From contig JAJFUZ010000039.1 in NCBI GenBank assembly GCA_021372155.1, positions 1 to 33,741 of the forward strand: DNA of 33,741 bases, given 5' to 3'. The stretch is from Parachlamydia sp. GTDB lineage: Bacteria; Chlamydiota; Chlamydiia; Chlamydiales; Parachlamydiaceae. The notes below the pieces were generated by a model. It made no database searches, was not told the origin of the DNA, and saw only the letters and a list, made by a program, of their open reading frames with translations. Shown one piece after another: positions 6,758-14,475 of the stretch (its first letter is position 1; each line of letters opens with the position of its first letter). The translations under genes were made by a program, and so were the position numbers.

Positions 6758-8470
6758 TTATAAAATGGGAGTGGGAGCGAAGCCTGCCGCAGTCAGAAAG
6801 TGCAACACCTGCGCTTTTGCAGCGGGGTCCTTGAACCAGCCTTCGGCATGGCGAATTTTGGGATTGTCCATCGAAATATGGGATCCCCCATGCCTTACAG
6901 TCAGACCAGCGAGCTTTTCTGATTCAGCCGGTTGAATGACGCCATCATGTCTGTTATTTAAGATGCATAAAGGACCTGAAACCTGGGGAACCACGGTTGC
7001 GGCGTCAAAGTCCATCCCATTGTATTTCAAAAATGCTTCCACAGCACGACGAACCAGCCATTTCGACGTCATGGGATACGTGCATAGGTAATCCGCCACA
7101 GCATCTGTCAATGTCACAAACCCTTGATCGGCAAATCCCAGTGTGCCTGGAAAGGTGGCGGCCCCTATCATTGCAGAGATTGATCCAAGGCTTGTGCCCT
7201 TCCACAGAATATGTTGTGGGGCCAGTCCTTGGCCTGCTAAATAGGCATGAAGGGCATTCACGGTCTGCTGAACCTGCTTGCGGGAAGGAATATGGAGCGT
7301 TTTTGCGTGTTTGTCTTCAAAAACGACCACATTGTATCCCTGCACTAAAAATGCCGCAGCCTCCTGAGACATCAAAAAGCTGTAGAGGGAGCAGTAAATC
7401 CCTCCTTTCAAAACCACTGTCCTCGGCTGAGCGCACACCGAAGGATCAGCTCTCGCTTCGACCTTTAATTTGCTGCTATCTATTCCATGATGAGTTAAAT
7501 AGACCAAAATTTGCTCATAGTCTTTGCGATTGACCAGATAGGTCTTGCCGTCCGACTCTAATGACTCCCAAGTTCCCTGCTCACGGCAACTGTTGAGAAG
7601 TCCCGCATCGCGCAATTTGCTGGAAAAATCCTTTTCAACAGGGCCAAACTCAATCGCTGGAAAAGTTTGCGTTGCAGAGACAAGAGAGACAAAATGGCCT
7701 CCCCAGTCTTTGATCGCTTGAAGAAAACGGTCGGCTGTTAAATGAATGATCTTAACTTCGATCTTCTCTTCAGTGAAAAGAGAATGTTCCATCCCCTTTA
7801 GAAACAGATAGCCCTGCCTGACAATCTGATCGCGAGGCCTTTCAAGGGCAGGTTTCTGACAATCCAGGAAGCGCTGTAAATATTGCCCGCCATCAGCCTG
7901 TCTGCTTGTCTCAATGTTTTGAGCGAGCTCTGTCACCTTTTCTGTTGTCTGAATTCGCTGCTTGACTTTCGCAGCCGCAGCCTCGAGCTGTTCGCGCAGT
8001 TCGCGGGATTTTTGCTCGCGATATGTTCTTTCCTCTTGCGTAATCGGTTTGGCATTGGGCTTCCCCTCCAGACAGCTAGAGAAGTAATTTTGAAGACCAT
8101 GCTCTTGAAAAGATTGCAGAGCCGTTTCAAAAACACTCAAAATGGCTTTGGTCTGCGGGTCTTGATGATCGGCAACTTCTTGCACGATGGCATCGACATC
8201 TTGGAGAAAAATGGCTAGATTATCCAGGTCTTTTCGGGTTGAATCTCTGTACCACAACCTGCGTTCAGCAGCCTGGTAATATTTCCAAGCCCATGATAAA
8301 CAACCATCTGAAGGACTGCTGTATTTTGTGATGGTAAATGTTCTTCTGGAAGTATTGGGACTGTTGGAAATTGTGATTTGGGGCCGCTCGCCAGGGCGCA
8401 GGGAGGCCAAATCGTTAAGATGACCAATATCTGATCGAGCATGCTCAACTAAGACAGAACCAAAACCCAT
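6758..8470 (-). CDS. Putative effector-type alpha/beta hydrolase, CHLPS-like, 570 aa
   Basis: It has two parts. Residues 1-240 are mostly helical with a coiled coil at about 145-185. They share a module with the next gene upstream: RRTFTITKY then AWKYYQ then FLQDVDAI in the first 100 residues, and GGQYLQRFL near 194. Residues about 245-565 are an alpha/beta-hydrolase fold, paralogous to the 465-residue protein at 10868 (shared motifs WESLESDGKTYLV, AAFLVQGYNVVVFEDK, ILWKGTSLGS, RHAEGWFKD). The likely triad is Ser427 (GTSLG), Asp509 (NNRHDG) and His541 (IRHAEGW). The hydrolase half resembles the chlamydial CHLPS 43 kDa/DUF818 group, recalled from memory and not checked. There is no signal peptide. 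The start has only a weak ribosome site. The substrate is unknown; a host-directed lipase or esterase is a guess. Confidence 0.7.
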   Translation of the reverse strand: MGFGSVLVEHARSDIGHLNDLASLRPGERPQITISNSPNTSRRTFTITKYSSPSDGCLSWAWKYYQAAERRLWYRDSTRKDLDNLAIFLQDVDAIVQEVADHQDPQTKAILSVFETALQSFQEHGLQNYFSSCLEGKPNAKPITQEERTYREQKSRELREQLEAAAAKVKQRIQTTEKVTELAQNIETSRQADGGQYLQRFLDCQKPALERPRDQIVRQGYLFLKGMEHSLFTEEKIEVKIIHLTADRFLQAIKDWGGHFVSLVSATQTFPAIEFGPVEKDFSSKLRDAGLLNSCREQGTWESLESDGKTYLVNRKDYEQILVYLTHHGIDSSKLKVEARADPSVCAQPRTVVLKGGIYCSLYSFLMSQEAAAFLVQGYNVVVFEDKHAKTLHIPSRKQVQQTVNALHAYLAGQGLAPQHILWKGTSLGSISAMIGAATFPGTLGFADQGFVTLTDAVADYLCTYPMTSKWLVRRAVEAFLKYNGMDFDAATVVPQVSGPLCILNNRHDGVIQPAESEKLAGLTVRHGGSHISMDNPKIRHAEGWFKDPAAKAQVLHFLTAAGFAPTPIL

Positions 8471-8532
8471 GTTCGCACCGCCGTTTTCATGCTAAGTTTC
8501 ACATATAACAGAATCCGATTAAACAAGCACAG

Positions 8533-10770
8533 TTACTTTGGAACTGGGCATCCTACTGCTTCAGCCACTGCGTTATGCGCATTTCCTGCCATCAAAAATA
8601 ATCCCGACATCGCTTGCTCGTCAATGGCCTGAACAGTTTCCAAGAACTTATTTGCAATAGGGTTATCCATATCCTGGCCAATTTTAATGTATGCAAAATC
8701 TCCTTGAATACGGGTGCTATGCGAATAGCAAAAGACCTCTTTTTCTTTTGTGTATTCGAGACAGCGCGCCTTGTGCGCCTCTAGCATGCCAGCAACTTCA
8801 TTTTGCACAGCCTCCACGCATCCTTTTTCCCTGGTCGCCTGGACACAGGAGCTTTTTGAATATTGTGAAGTCCATGCAAATTTAAATTTTGCAAAAAATA
8901 AATTATCTGGAATCGTAGCAGATTTCTCGGGAGGAATCCATCCCATTAGCGTCGCGCCGAAATTCGGAACCACATCATAATCCGCCATAAAATATCGGAG
9001 AGTAAATTGAATGTGCGGCAGCTTACGCACAAGCTGGATAAATTCATCTGCTTTTTCCTGCTCCACCCCTGGGCAGCTGAAAGCGTAGGTTTCTATTGCT
9101 GATATTGAAGTTTCTTTCAATTTACCCAACCATGCAGCGCAGTACTTCAAGCATCTCTGGATGTCCGTGCCTGCCAAACTATCGCCCTCTAATATAATTT
9201 TGAATTTTCTGTTCACTTGCGGGAACTTCTCTTTGAGCTTTTTGAGGCATTCTTTAATTTGTTTTTTGATATATTTTTGGGCCTCTTCGTAACTTCGCGA
9301 TCCAGGCCCTTCGGGGAAAAGGGTCGTTGAATATCTTTCAGTAGGACTTAAGTTGCGCCACCATGAGTCTGCATCCGAACTGCCTCTGAAAATCACCCTT
9401 AGACTAGGCGTATGGTCCACATAAGGGGGATCATCCGCAGAGGATACATGGTCAATTCCTCTGGCAGGAATGGCACCGATGGCATACAATCCTGGTTGGC
9501 TCACGATTTTATGAGCTTCCAGACATACCAAACGGTTATTCACAAAGTTGGGATAGAGAACTCCTTCAATGAATTTGGAATTCTTTCTGCAGAGATTATA
9601 GCTGATTTTTTTGGCATCAAATTCGGCATGGCCGAAATGGCGAAGATAATAAAGCTTATCTTTTTTATCCACAGTATGCACATCTCTTCTCTGCTCTCCC
9701 TCCATCGAAAAATAGAGATCGCGATGGGTATCTTTAATCGGCATATAATTGATGATAGCACGACAGGCGTTCACGAATTTCAGGTCTTTTAGAAATTGAG
9801 GCTGCTTTTCTATTAAGCTATTCTTGATCCAATCCCCTGAAAAATTGCGCACGCGCGCTAAGCATTCGCATAGCTGTTCATCCGTCCATTCTTTTACATT
9901 TCCGGGATAGCGAGCCAAAAATGGGGCAAAAAAAGAATGATCTCCTGCGTCTTTCATTTTTTGCAGGGCTTCTAAATTAAGATTCGCAAGCGCGCTGACG
10001 ATGAGACATTTGACTTTTGTCGGAGAGATAATTTCAATTTCCGGCTTATTCAAAGCGTAAAATTCAAAAATCTGGGCAATGAATGTATCGCCAAATTGCT
10101 TGGACAGAGCAGTTTGCACTCCCTTTTTGTTCAGATAAGGGATTGTCGCGTTAGCATTGAATTGATCCACGTAGCAATCGCCGCCCTCTTGCCTGGGTGG
10201 GAAAAGCAGTCGCGTTAATTGCTGCACATATCCACCGGCTTGCTCTTCTGCAGCTTTGGCTACACTTTCCACTCTGCGTTTGATGTGTTCGGCTAATACT
10301 TGATAGTCTTCAAGAGCAGTTGTAGTGCGCTCCTTCTGTTTCATAAAGTAGCTAGAACTGCTCGTCTGGAAAGTCGCGACAAGATATTGCACCGCTTTTT
10401 CAGAGGATTGGATGGCTTCCTTCAAACGATACAGGCGCTTTGATTTCTTGGCGTCTGTTTCATGCTGCATATCTTCAATACAGGTTTTCGCGTCTTGAAA
10501 CAGTACTTTAAGTTTATTAAAAAAATCTTCAGAATCATGTCCCTCAGCAAAAAGCTTATAAACTGTTCTTGTCGTATTTTGCCAGGCTTTTCCATACAAA
10601 GTTTCAGGCTTATGATAGGTAATGGCGACCTGATAAGTTCTTCTCTTTGTTTTAGGATCAACAAGCACGTCGATGCGTCCTCGCTCTCCCTCTTGAGCAT
10701 GGGCCAAAACCTTAAAGTTGTTAACGAATGTTTTGAGATTTTCGGATGAATATCGCGATAGATTATTCAC
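8533..10770 (-). CDS. Large protein with a class 3 lipase-like C-terminal half, 745 aa
   Basis: The N-terminal 180 residues match the N-terminal module of the 570-residue neighbour (RRTYQVAITY, KAWQN, LFQD, AGGYVQQLTRLL). A middle region of about 250 residues is unrecognised. The C-terminal third has the layout of a class 3 lipase: RVIFRGSSDADSWWRNL (about 458-474), then the nucleophile elbow ILEGDSLAGTD with Ser531, then TYAFSCPGVEQEKADEF as the post-nucleophile strand. The usual GHSLGG is here GDSLAG, so the histidine before the serine is replaced by aspartate. There is no ATG in the first 110 codons. GTG at 10770 is chosen because AGGA lies 8 bases upstream; a TTG at 10809 has no ribosome site. 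It has no signal peptide. It is likely co-transcribed with the 570-residue gene 62 bases downstream. Confidence 0.68.
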   Translation of the reverse strand: MNNLSRYSSENLKTFVNNFKVLAHAQEGERGRIDVLVDPKTKRRTYQVAITYHKPETLYGKAWQNTTRTVYKLFAEGHDSEDFFNKLKVLFQDAKTCIEDMQHETDAKKSKRLYRLKEAIQSSEKAVQYLVATFQTSSSSYFMKQKERTTTALEDYQVLAEHIKRRVESVAKAAEEQAGGYVQQLTRLLFPPRQEGGDCYVDQFNANATIPYLNKKGVQTALSKQFGDTFIAQIFEFYALNKPEIEIISPTKVKCLIVSALANLNLEALQKMKDAGDHSFFAPFLARYPGNVKEWTDEQLCECLARVRNFSGDWIKNSLIEKQPQFLKDLKFVNACRAIINYMPIKDTHRDLYFSMEGEQRRDVHTVDKKDKLYYLRHFGHAEFDAKKISYNLCRKNSKFIEGVLYPNFVNNRLVCLEAHKIVSQPGLYAIGAIPARGIDHVSSADDPPYVDHTPSLRVIFRGSSDADSWWRNLSPTERYSTTLFPEGPGSRSYEEAQKYIKKQIKECLKKLKEKFPQVNRKFKIILEGDSLAGTDIQRCLKYCAAWLGKLKETSISAIETYAFSCPGVEQEKADEFIQLVRKLPHIQFTLRYFMADYDVVPNFGATLMGWIPPEKSATIPDNLFFAKFKFAWTSQYSKSSCVQATREKGCVEAVQNEVAGMLEAHKARCLEYTKEKEVFCYSHSTRIQGDFAYIKIGQDMDNPIANKFLETVQAIDEQAMSGLFLMAGNAHNAVAEAVGCPVPK

Positions 10771-10827
10771 AGTTATTGTCCTTTTATTTCTACTATTAAT
10801 AATTAACAAAAGCGTATATTCGAATGT

Positions 10828-10851
10828 CCCCCCTCCTTAAAGGAGCGGGGG
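10828..10851 (-). other. G/C-rich hairpin between two minus-strand hydrolase genes
   Basis: CCCCC and CTCCTT on one side pair with AAGGAG and GGGGG on the other, with one bulged C. It lies 17 bases past the stop of the 465-residue hydrolase gene and about 58 bases before the GTG of the next gene. The sequence after it on the minus strand (ACATTCGAATA) is not a T-run. It is therefore a weak terminator, an mRNA-stabilising end or an attenuator that sets a different level for the downstream genes. Confidence 0.5.
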
Positions 10852-10867
10852 AACAAATTAGTTTCAT

Positions 10868-12265
10868 CTAAGCAGCTGGAGCAGCCACTCTTTGATTCAG
10901 GAAAGAGCCTTGCGTTGCTCCAATCTGTTTCAGAAACTGATCGATTTGTTGCGAGGCCTTGGCATCTTTGTACCATCCATCGGCATGCTTGATACTTTCA
11001 TTATTAATATGGACGACACAATTCTGCTTATTAGCAGGTAGTAGTTTGCTTAAGCCCTGCCGAATATACCCAGGAATCAACTCATCGCGATCATTCTCAA
11101 TCAGACAAACCGGGCCTTGAACTTTAGGAAGAGCATGTTCCAATGTATGGGCGCAATCATTGGCGCTCGCCGCTGCTTCGATAAAAGGAGCGCGGAGAAA
11201 TGACGGAATCCATTTGCCCCATTTCGTTTGGCCGGCATATCCCGATGCGATATCGGAAAAACGCACAAAGGATTGATCTGCGATGACGGCTGAACGTGAA
11301 TATTTAGCCGCTGCGACGACATTGGGAACTGCCCCAAAGCAGGTACCTTTCCAGATGACGTTCTCGGCTTTGATTCCAGGCTGCTCTAGGACATGCTTGT
11401 AGATCGCATCTCTTGCTGCACCAGTATGGGTCACCGATTCCGAATCCCAGACCGTTTTGTTTTTGTCTTCAAAGATCACAACATCGAGTCCTCGAATCAA
11501 GAATGCGCTCACCTCACGAGCCGTGTTGTAGCTTTCAAAATGGCTATAGATGGCACCGCTTAAAATGACCGTCGACTTCGCCTGGCAAACCTCATTGCAC
11601 CTGTCCCTGACTTCAATCTTGTGAGGATTAAGGTTACCTGTGACTTGATTCTTGTATTTGGTTGTTGAAACTTCAGCATAATCTGCAACGGTTACGATAT
11701 AGGTTTTACCTTCTGATTCGAAGGATTCCCATTGGCCATCCCCATACTTCGATCCGAGAATGCCCATATCCTTCAGATATTCTTGAAAGTCTTTGTCTTT
11801 AGGCAGCCCTTTTGGCATCTCTATGGCTGGAAATCGTACGTTTGATGCTCGGTCGACCAGATCGACAAATTTACCGCCGACTTCTAGAATTTTTTTGTGG
11901 AAATTTTCAGATTTGATGGAGAATGCTCTGACATCCAGCTTTTCGGATGCTTTTAGAAAAACTTCTTCTGCACCAATACCAAAATATGCTTTACGAACGT
12001 CTTGAGAATGATCCGATTTTTTGCCTTTGATGCAGGAGTAAAACTTGTCGCGGAAAAATCCTGTAACGGGGGCGAACCATCCGTTGTCGGAGAGGGACTC
12101 CGCACGCGGCGGCTGCGCCGACGAGTTAGAAACTTGCGATGTGGATCCGATCACTTGGGCTTGGGCGGCGACTTTCAGCTGCGGTTGCGTGAGAGGAGGA
12201 GTGACCTGCTTTGGCATGAATGTCGAAGCAATTCCACCGAACCATCTACTAATTGTTGACGTCAT
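10868..12265 (-). CDS. CHLPS-like alpha/beta hydrolase with Cys at the nucleophile position, 465 aa
   Basis: This is a paralogue of the C-terminal half of the 570-residue protein. Residues 1-70 are a Gln/Pro/Ser-rich flexible leader. The fold then follows through FPAIEMPKGLP, WESFESEGKTYIV, SAFLIRGLDVVIFEDK and VIWKGTCFGA to SIKHADGWYKD. In the elbow G-T-C-F-G the nucleophile position is cysteine (Cys309), whereas the paralogue has serine. The acid (Asp394, ENDRDEL) and histidine (His427) are retained. Cys nucleophiles occur in dienelactone hydrolases, so the protein may be active with altered chemistry, or may be a pseudoenzyme. The ATG at 12265 is preferred to an in-frame GTG at 12274, which overlaps the AGGTGG ribosome site. 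It is the first gene of the minus-strand island. No signal peptide is visible; the flexible leader could serve as an export signal. Confidence 0.7.
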   Translation of the reverse strand: MTSTISRWFGGIASTFMPKQVTPPLTQPQLKVAAQAQVIGSTSQVSNSSAQPPRAESLSDNGWFAPVTGFFRDKFYSCIKGKKSDHSQDVRKAYFGIGAEEVFLKASEKLDVRAFSIKSENFHKKILEVGGKFVDLVDRASNVRFPAIEMPKGLPKDKDFQEYLKDMGILGSKYGDGQWESFESEGKTYIVTVADYAEVSTTKYKNQVTGNLNPHKIEVRDRCNEVCQAKSTVILSGAIYSHFESYNTAREVSAFLIRGLDVVIFEDKNKTVWDSESVTHTGAARDAIYKHVLEQPGIKAENVIWKGTCFGAVPNVVAAAKYSRSAVIADQSFVRFSDIASGYAGQTKWGKWIPSFLRAPFIEAAASANDCAHTLEHALPKVQGPVCLIENDRDELIPGYIRQGLSKLLPANKQNCVVHINNESIKHADGWYKDAKASQQIDQFLKQIGATQGSFLNQRVAAPAA

Positions 12266-12288
12266 AATGCCCACCTATATTTATTTTT

Positions 12289-12354
12289 AAAGCACATTCT
12301 CAGTTGATTTCTCAAATTTGTCAAGATTAATTTTGTGTTAATATTCTATTAAGA
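12289..12354. promoter_or_regulatory. Divergent promoters with overlapping -35 elements
   Basis: On the minus strand TTGACA (12319-12324) is followed after 17 bases by GAGAAT (12296-12301), which would start RNA about 24 bases before the ATG of the Cys-hydrolase gene. On the plus strand TTGTCA (12318-12323) is followed after 18 bases by TATTCT (12342-12347), pointing to the DapA-family gene. The two -35 boxes occupy the same bases, so the promoters should exclude each other. A second -10-like TATGAT (12380-12385) lies nearer to the DapA-family ATG. Confidence 0.45.
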
Positions 12355-12394
12355 ATTACTTGCCTTTTAAAATTGAAAGTATGATCTTGAATCC

Positions 12395-13258
12395 ATGTCA
12401 TTTACACCTTTTCGCGGCATCTATGCCGCTGCAGCAACTCCGATGCTTCTTGATCTTAGCTGCAACTATGACAAGCTTGCCGGCCATTACAGGGATCTGA
12501 TTGCGAGGGGATGTACGGGCATTATTCTCTTAGGAACGACGGGAGAAGGCCCCTCTTTTTCGATCGAGGAGCGCAAAAAAGCCATACAGACAATGATTCC
12601 AATGGGTATCGACCCTCTGCGCTGCATTGTGGGGGTAGCTTGCTGCGCCGTCGTGGAAGCAGTGGAGCTTATCCAACAGGCTGCAAATTTACGCTACTCT
12701 GCCGCGATGATCGCTCCTCCATTTTACTTTAAGGGAGTTTCCGATGATGGGGTGATCGCCTACTATCGCGAGATCATTAGAAAAGCTCCGGGCATCAAAG
12801 TGATCCTCTATCACATCCCGCAGTTCAGCGGTGTTCCCATCACGCTTCCGATCATCCAGACCCTGTCTGAAGAATTTCCTGATGTTGTCATCGGAATAAA
12901 AGAAAGCGAAGGCAATCTCGATCTGACGCGCGCGATCCTTCGGCAATATCCCGGATTTAAAGTGTTTGTGGGCAATGAAACACAAATCTCTGAAGCGATT
13001 GAAGCCGGAGCTGCGGGGGCTATCTCAGGTCTTGCCAACATTTTTCCGGAATTGATTTGCAGACTTTATGAAGGACAAGGCCGACAGGCTGACGTGGAAC
13101 GCATTATTGAAAGCTTGCAGGGCTATCCCCTTTTTCCAGCGCTAAAAAGTCTGCTTGAAAGTCGAAAAGGCGCCTCTTGGCATGCCATGCGCCCGCCCCT
13201 CATTCCTCTCGACGAAGTGCGGCGCATGGCGCTCAGCGATGCGTTAAAAGACCTCTAG
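12395..13258 (+). CDS. DapA/NanA-family class I aldolase, 287 aa
   Basis: This is a TIM-barrel lyase of the dihydrodipicolinate synthase / N-acetylneuraminate lyase superfamily, which forms a Schiff base between pyruvate and lysine. Visible are GTTGEG (48-52 region), the tyrosine motif LYHIPQFSGVPI (Tyr139), the Schiff-base lysine in GIKESEGN (Lys169) and the distal AGAAGAISGLANIFPE. The YHIPQ-SGVPI signature is not that of classical DapA (YNVPGRT), so 4-hydroxy-tetrahydrodipicolinate synthase activity is uncertain; a sugar-acid aldolase is as likely. No Shine-Dalgarno precedes the ATG. It stands alone between divergent and convergent genes, not in a lysine operon. Its stop shares the CTAG tetranucleotide with the convergent LemA gene. 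Confidence 0.85.
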   Translation: MSFTPFRGIYAAAATPMLLDLSCNYDKLAGHYRDLIARGCTGIILLGTTGEGPSFSIEERKKAIQTMIPMGIDPLRCIVGVACCAVVEAVELIQQAANLRYSAAMIAPPFYFKGVSDDGVIAYYREIIRKAPGIKVILYHIPQFSGVPITLPIIQTLSEEFPDVVIGIKESEGNLDLTRAILRQYPGFKVFVGNETQISEAIEAGAAGAISGLANIFPELICRLYEGQGRQADVERIIESLQGYPLFPALKSLLESRKGASWHAMRPPLIPLDEVRRMALSDALKDL

Positions 13259-13842
13259 AACTGAACCTTAACGGCTTTGCGAGCCTCCTGTTCCTGGACT
13301 TCAAACATTTCGACCGGTTGGTGGCCAAAGGTCGAGGCTAAAAGAACAGCTGGAAACTGCTGTTGGGCATTGTTGTAGGCCATTGCGGTGTTGTTGTAAC
13401 CCTGCCTGGCAAAGGCGATCTGGCTTTCTGTTGCCGCAAGCTCATCCTGAAGCATTCGCATATTTTCGTTTGCCTTCAACTGCGGATAGTTCTCAGCCAG
13501 AGCAAAGAAGTTCCCCATCGCGCCTTTCAAAGCTGTCTCAGCGCCCATCAATGTTTTGATCGATTCCGCCGTCGGACCTCCCGCCTGTGCCAATGACTGA
13601 CGTGCTGTCGCAGCCTGATTGCGCGCATTGATGACCGCTTCCAGCGTGCCCCTTTCGTGAGCCATGTAGCCCTTCACAGATTCGATCAGGTTAGGAATCA
13701 GGTCATATCGACGCTGCAACTGGACATCGATCTGGCTCCAGGCATTCTTGACAGCATTGCGCAGCCCTACCAGGCTATTGTAGATCCCTACACCCCAGAT
13801 GGCCAGGACAGCAATGATACCAAAGATAATCAACCATGTCAT
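13255..13842 (-). CDS. lemA: LemA family protein, copy 1, 195 aa
   Basis: The family has one N-terminal membrane helix (MTWLIIFGIIAVLAIWGVGI) and a long helical cytoplasmic or periplasmic bundle. The family hallmarks are all visible: VKNAWSQIDVQLQRRYDLIP, LIESVKGY, ARNQAATAR, FFALAENYPQLKANENM, ARQGYNN and NAQQQFPAVLLA. The role is not settled; it is often next to HtpX-type proteases or TPM-domain proteins. The ATG at 13842 is chosen since GGAGAAAG lies just upstream and the membrane helix then begins the protein; an upstream in-frame start at 13893 adds an unsupported basic leader. A second LemA of the same length is encoded at 28759 beside htpX. This copy has no protease partner next to it. 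Confidence 0.9.
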   Translation of the reverse strand: MTWLIIFGIIAVLAIWGVGIYNSLVGLRNAVKNAWSQIDVQLQRRYDLIPNLIESVKGYMAHERGTLEAVINARNQAATARQSLAQAGGPTAESIKTLMGAETALKGAMGNFFALAENYPQLKANENMRMLQDELAATESQIAFARQGYNNTAMAYNNAQQQFPAVLLASTFGHQPVEMFEVQEQEARKAVKVQF

Positions 13843-13914
13843 AAACTTTCTCCGTTTTAACCCTGGGTAACACCGCGCTGTTTTTTTTATCAACTATTCT
13901 GTTATCCTATTTTT

Positions 13915-14427
13915 ATGATTGTCGCCGTAGGATCCACCAACCAAGTCAAAGTCGACGCAGTCGCGCACGGCCTTCAAGGAGAAGCGATCACTTTGATCTC
14001 CCATCCGGCCGCATCCCTAGTTCGCGACCAGCCTTTGTCCGATGAAGAGACACTTCAGGGAGCCATCAACCGCGCCAAAGAGTGCCTGGACAAGACGCAT
14101 GCTGCTGTGGCATTTGGGCTTGAAGGGGGCCTCATCTTCATGAACGATCAGGTTTATCTCTGCCACTGGGGAGCTCTGGTAGATCGAAATGACAACCTCC
14201 ACATTTCAAACAGCCCGCTGCTCCGTCTGCCGCAGGAATATCGCGATGGTTTGCTCAATGGGCAGAATCTCGATGATATGATGGCCCACTTCACTGGAAT
14301 TGCCAACATTGGCAAGAAAGAGGGTGCGATGGGCTATTTCACCCAGAATCGGCTCACCCGTTCTCAGGTACTCGCCCAAACAGTTAAAGTTCTGTTTGGG
14401 CAATATTGCTATTACAAAGCTAATTAA
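13915..14427 (+). CDS. DUF84/YjjX-type (d)ITP/XTP phosphatase, 170 aa
   Basis: The family hydrolyses non-canonical purine triphosphates (ITP, XTP), clearing damaged nucleotides from the pool. The signature VGSTNQVKVDAV opens the protein. QPLSDEETLQGAINRAKECL is the family hallmark, followed by FGLEGGL and a C-terminal part with LTRSQVLAQTVKVLF. The length is typical (about 170). The ATG at 13915 lacks a Shine-Dalgarno; a -10-like TATCCT (13903-13908) lies exactly one promoter distance before it, so a leaderless transcript is possible. It is divergent from LemA copy 1 with 72 bases between them. No signal peptide is seen, so it acts in the cytosol. Confidence 0.83.
   Translation: MIVAVGSTNQVKVDAVAHGLQGEAITLISHPAASLVRDQPLSDEETLQGAINRAKECLDKTHAAVAFGLEGGLIFMNDQVYLCHWGALVDRNDNLHISNSPLLRLPQEYRDGLLNGQNLDDMMAHFTGIANIGKKEGAMGYFTQNRLTRSQVLAQTVKVLFGQYCYYKAN
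14374..14401. repeat. Perfect 10-bp inverted repeat inside the 3' end of the DUF84 gene
   Basis: GCCCAAACAG (14374-14383) and its complement (14392-14401) flank an 8-base loop, all within the last codons of the gene. The bases that follow (AATATTGCTA) are not a T-run. It may act as an mRNA 3' stabiliser or weak terminator, or be chance. Confidence 0.5.
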
Positions 14428-14431
14428 TTAG

Positions 14432-14460
14432 TTGAAAATAATCTCATTTTTAATTAAACT
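14432..14460 (+). promoter_or_regulatory. Putative sigma-70-like promoter of the secreted EEP-fold gene
   Basis: TTGAAA (14432-14437), a 17-base spacer and TAAACT (14455-14460) precede the gene at 14476. The predicted start would leave a short leader holding GAGG 5 bases before the ATG. Confidence 0.45.
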
Positions 14461-14475
14461 ATTTATGAGGTTTTT

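Noticed and set aside
10771-10809. TTG start at 10809 for the 745-residue protein
   Set aside because: No ribosome site precedes it, while GTG at 10770 has AGGA at 8 bases.
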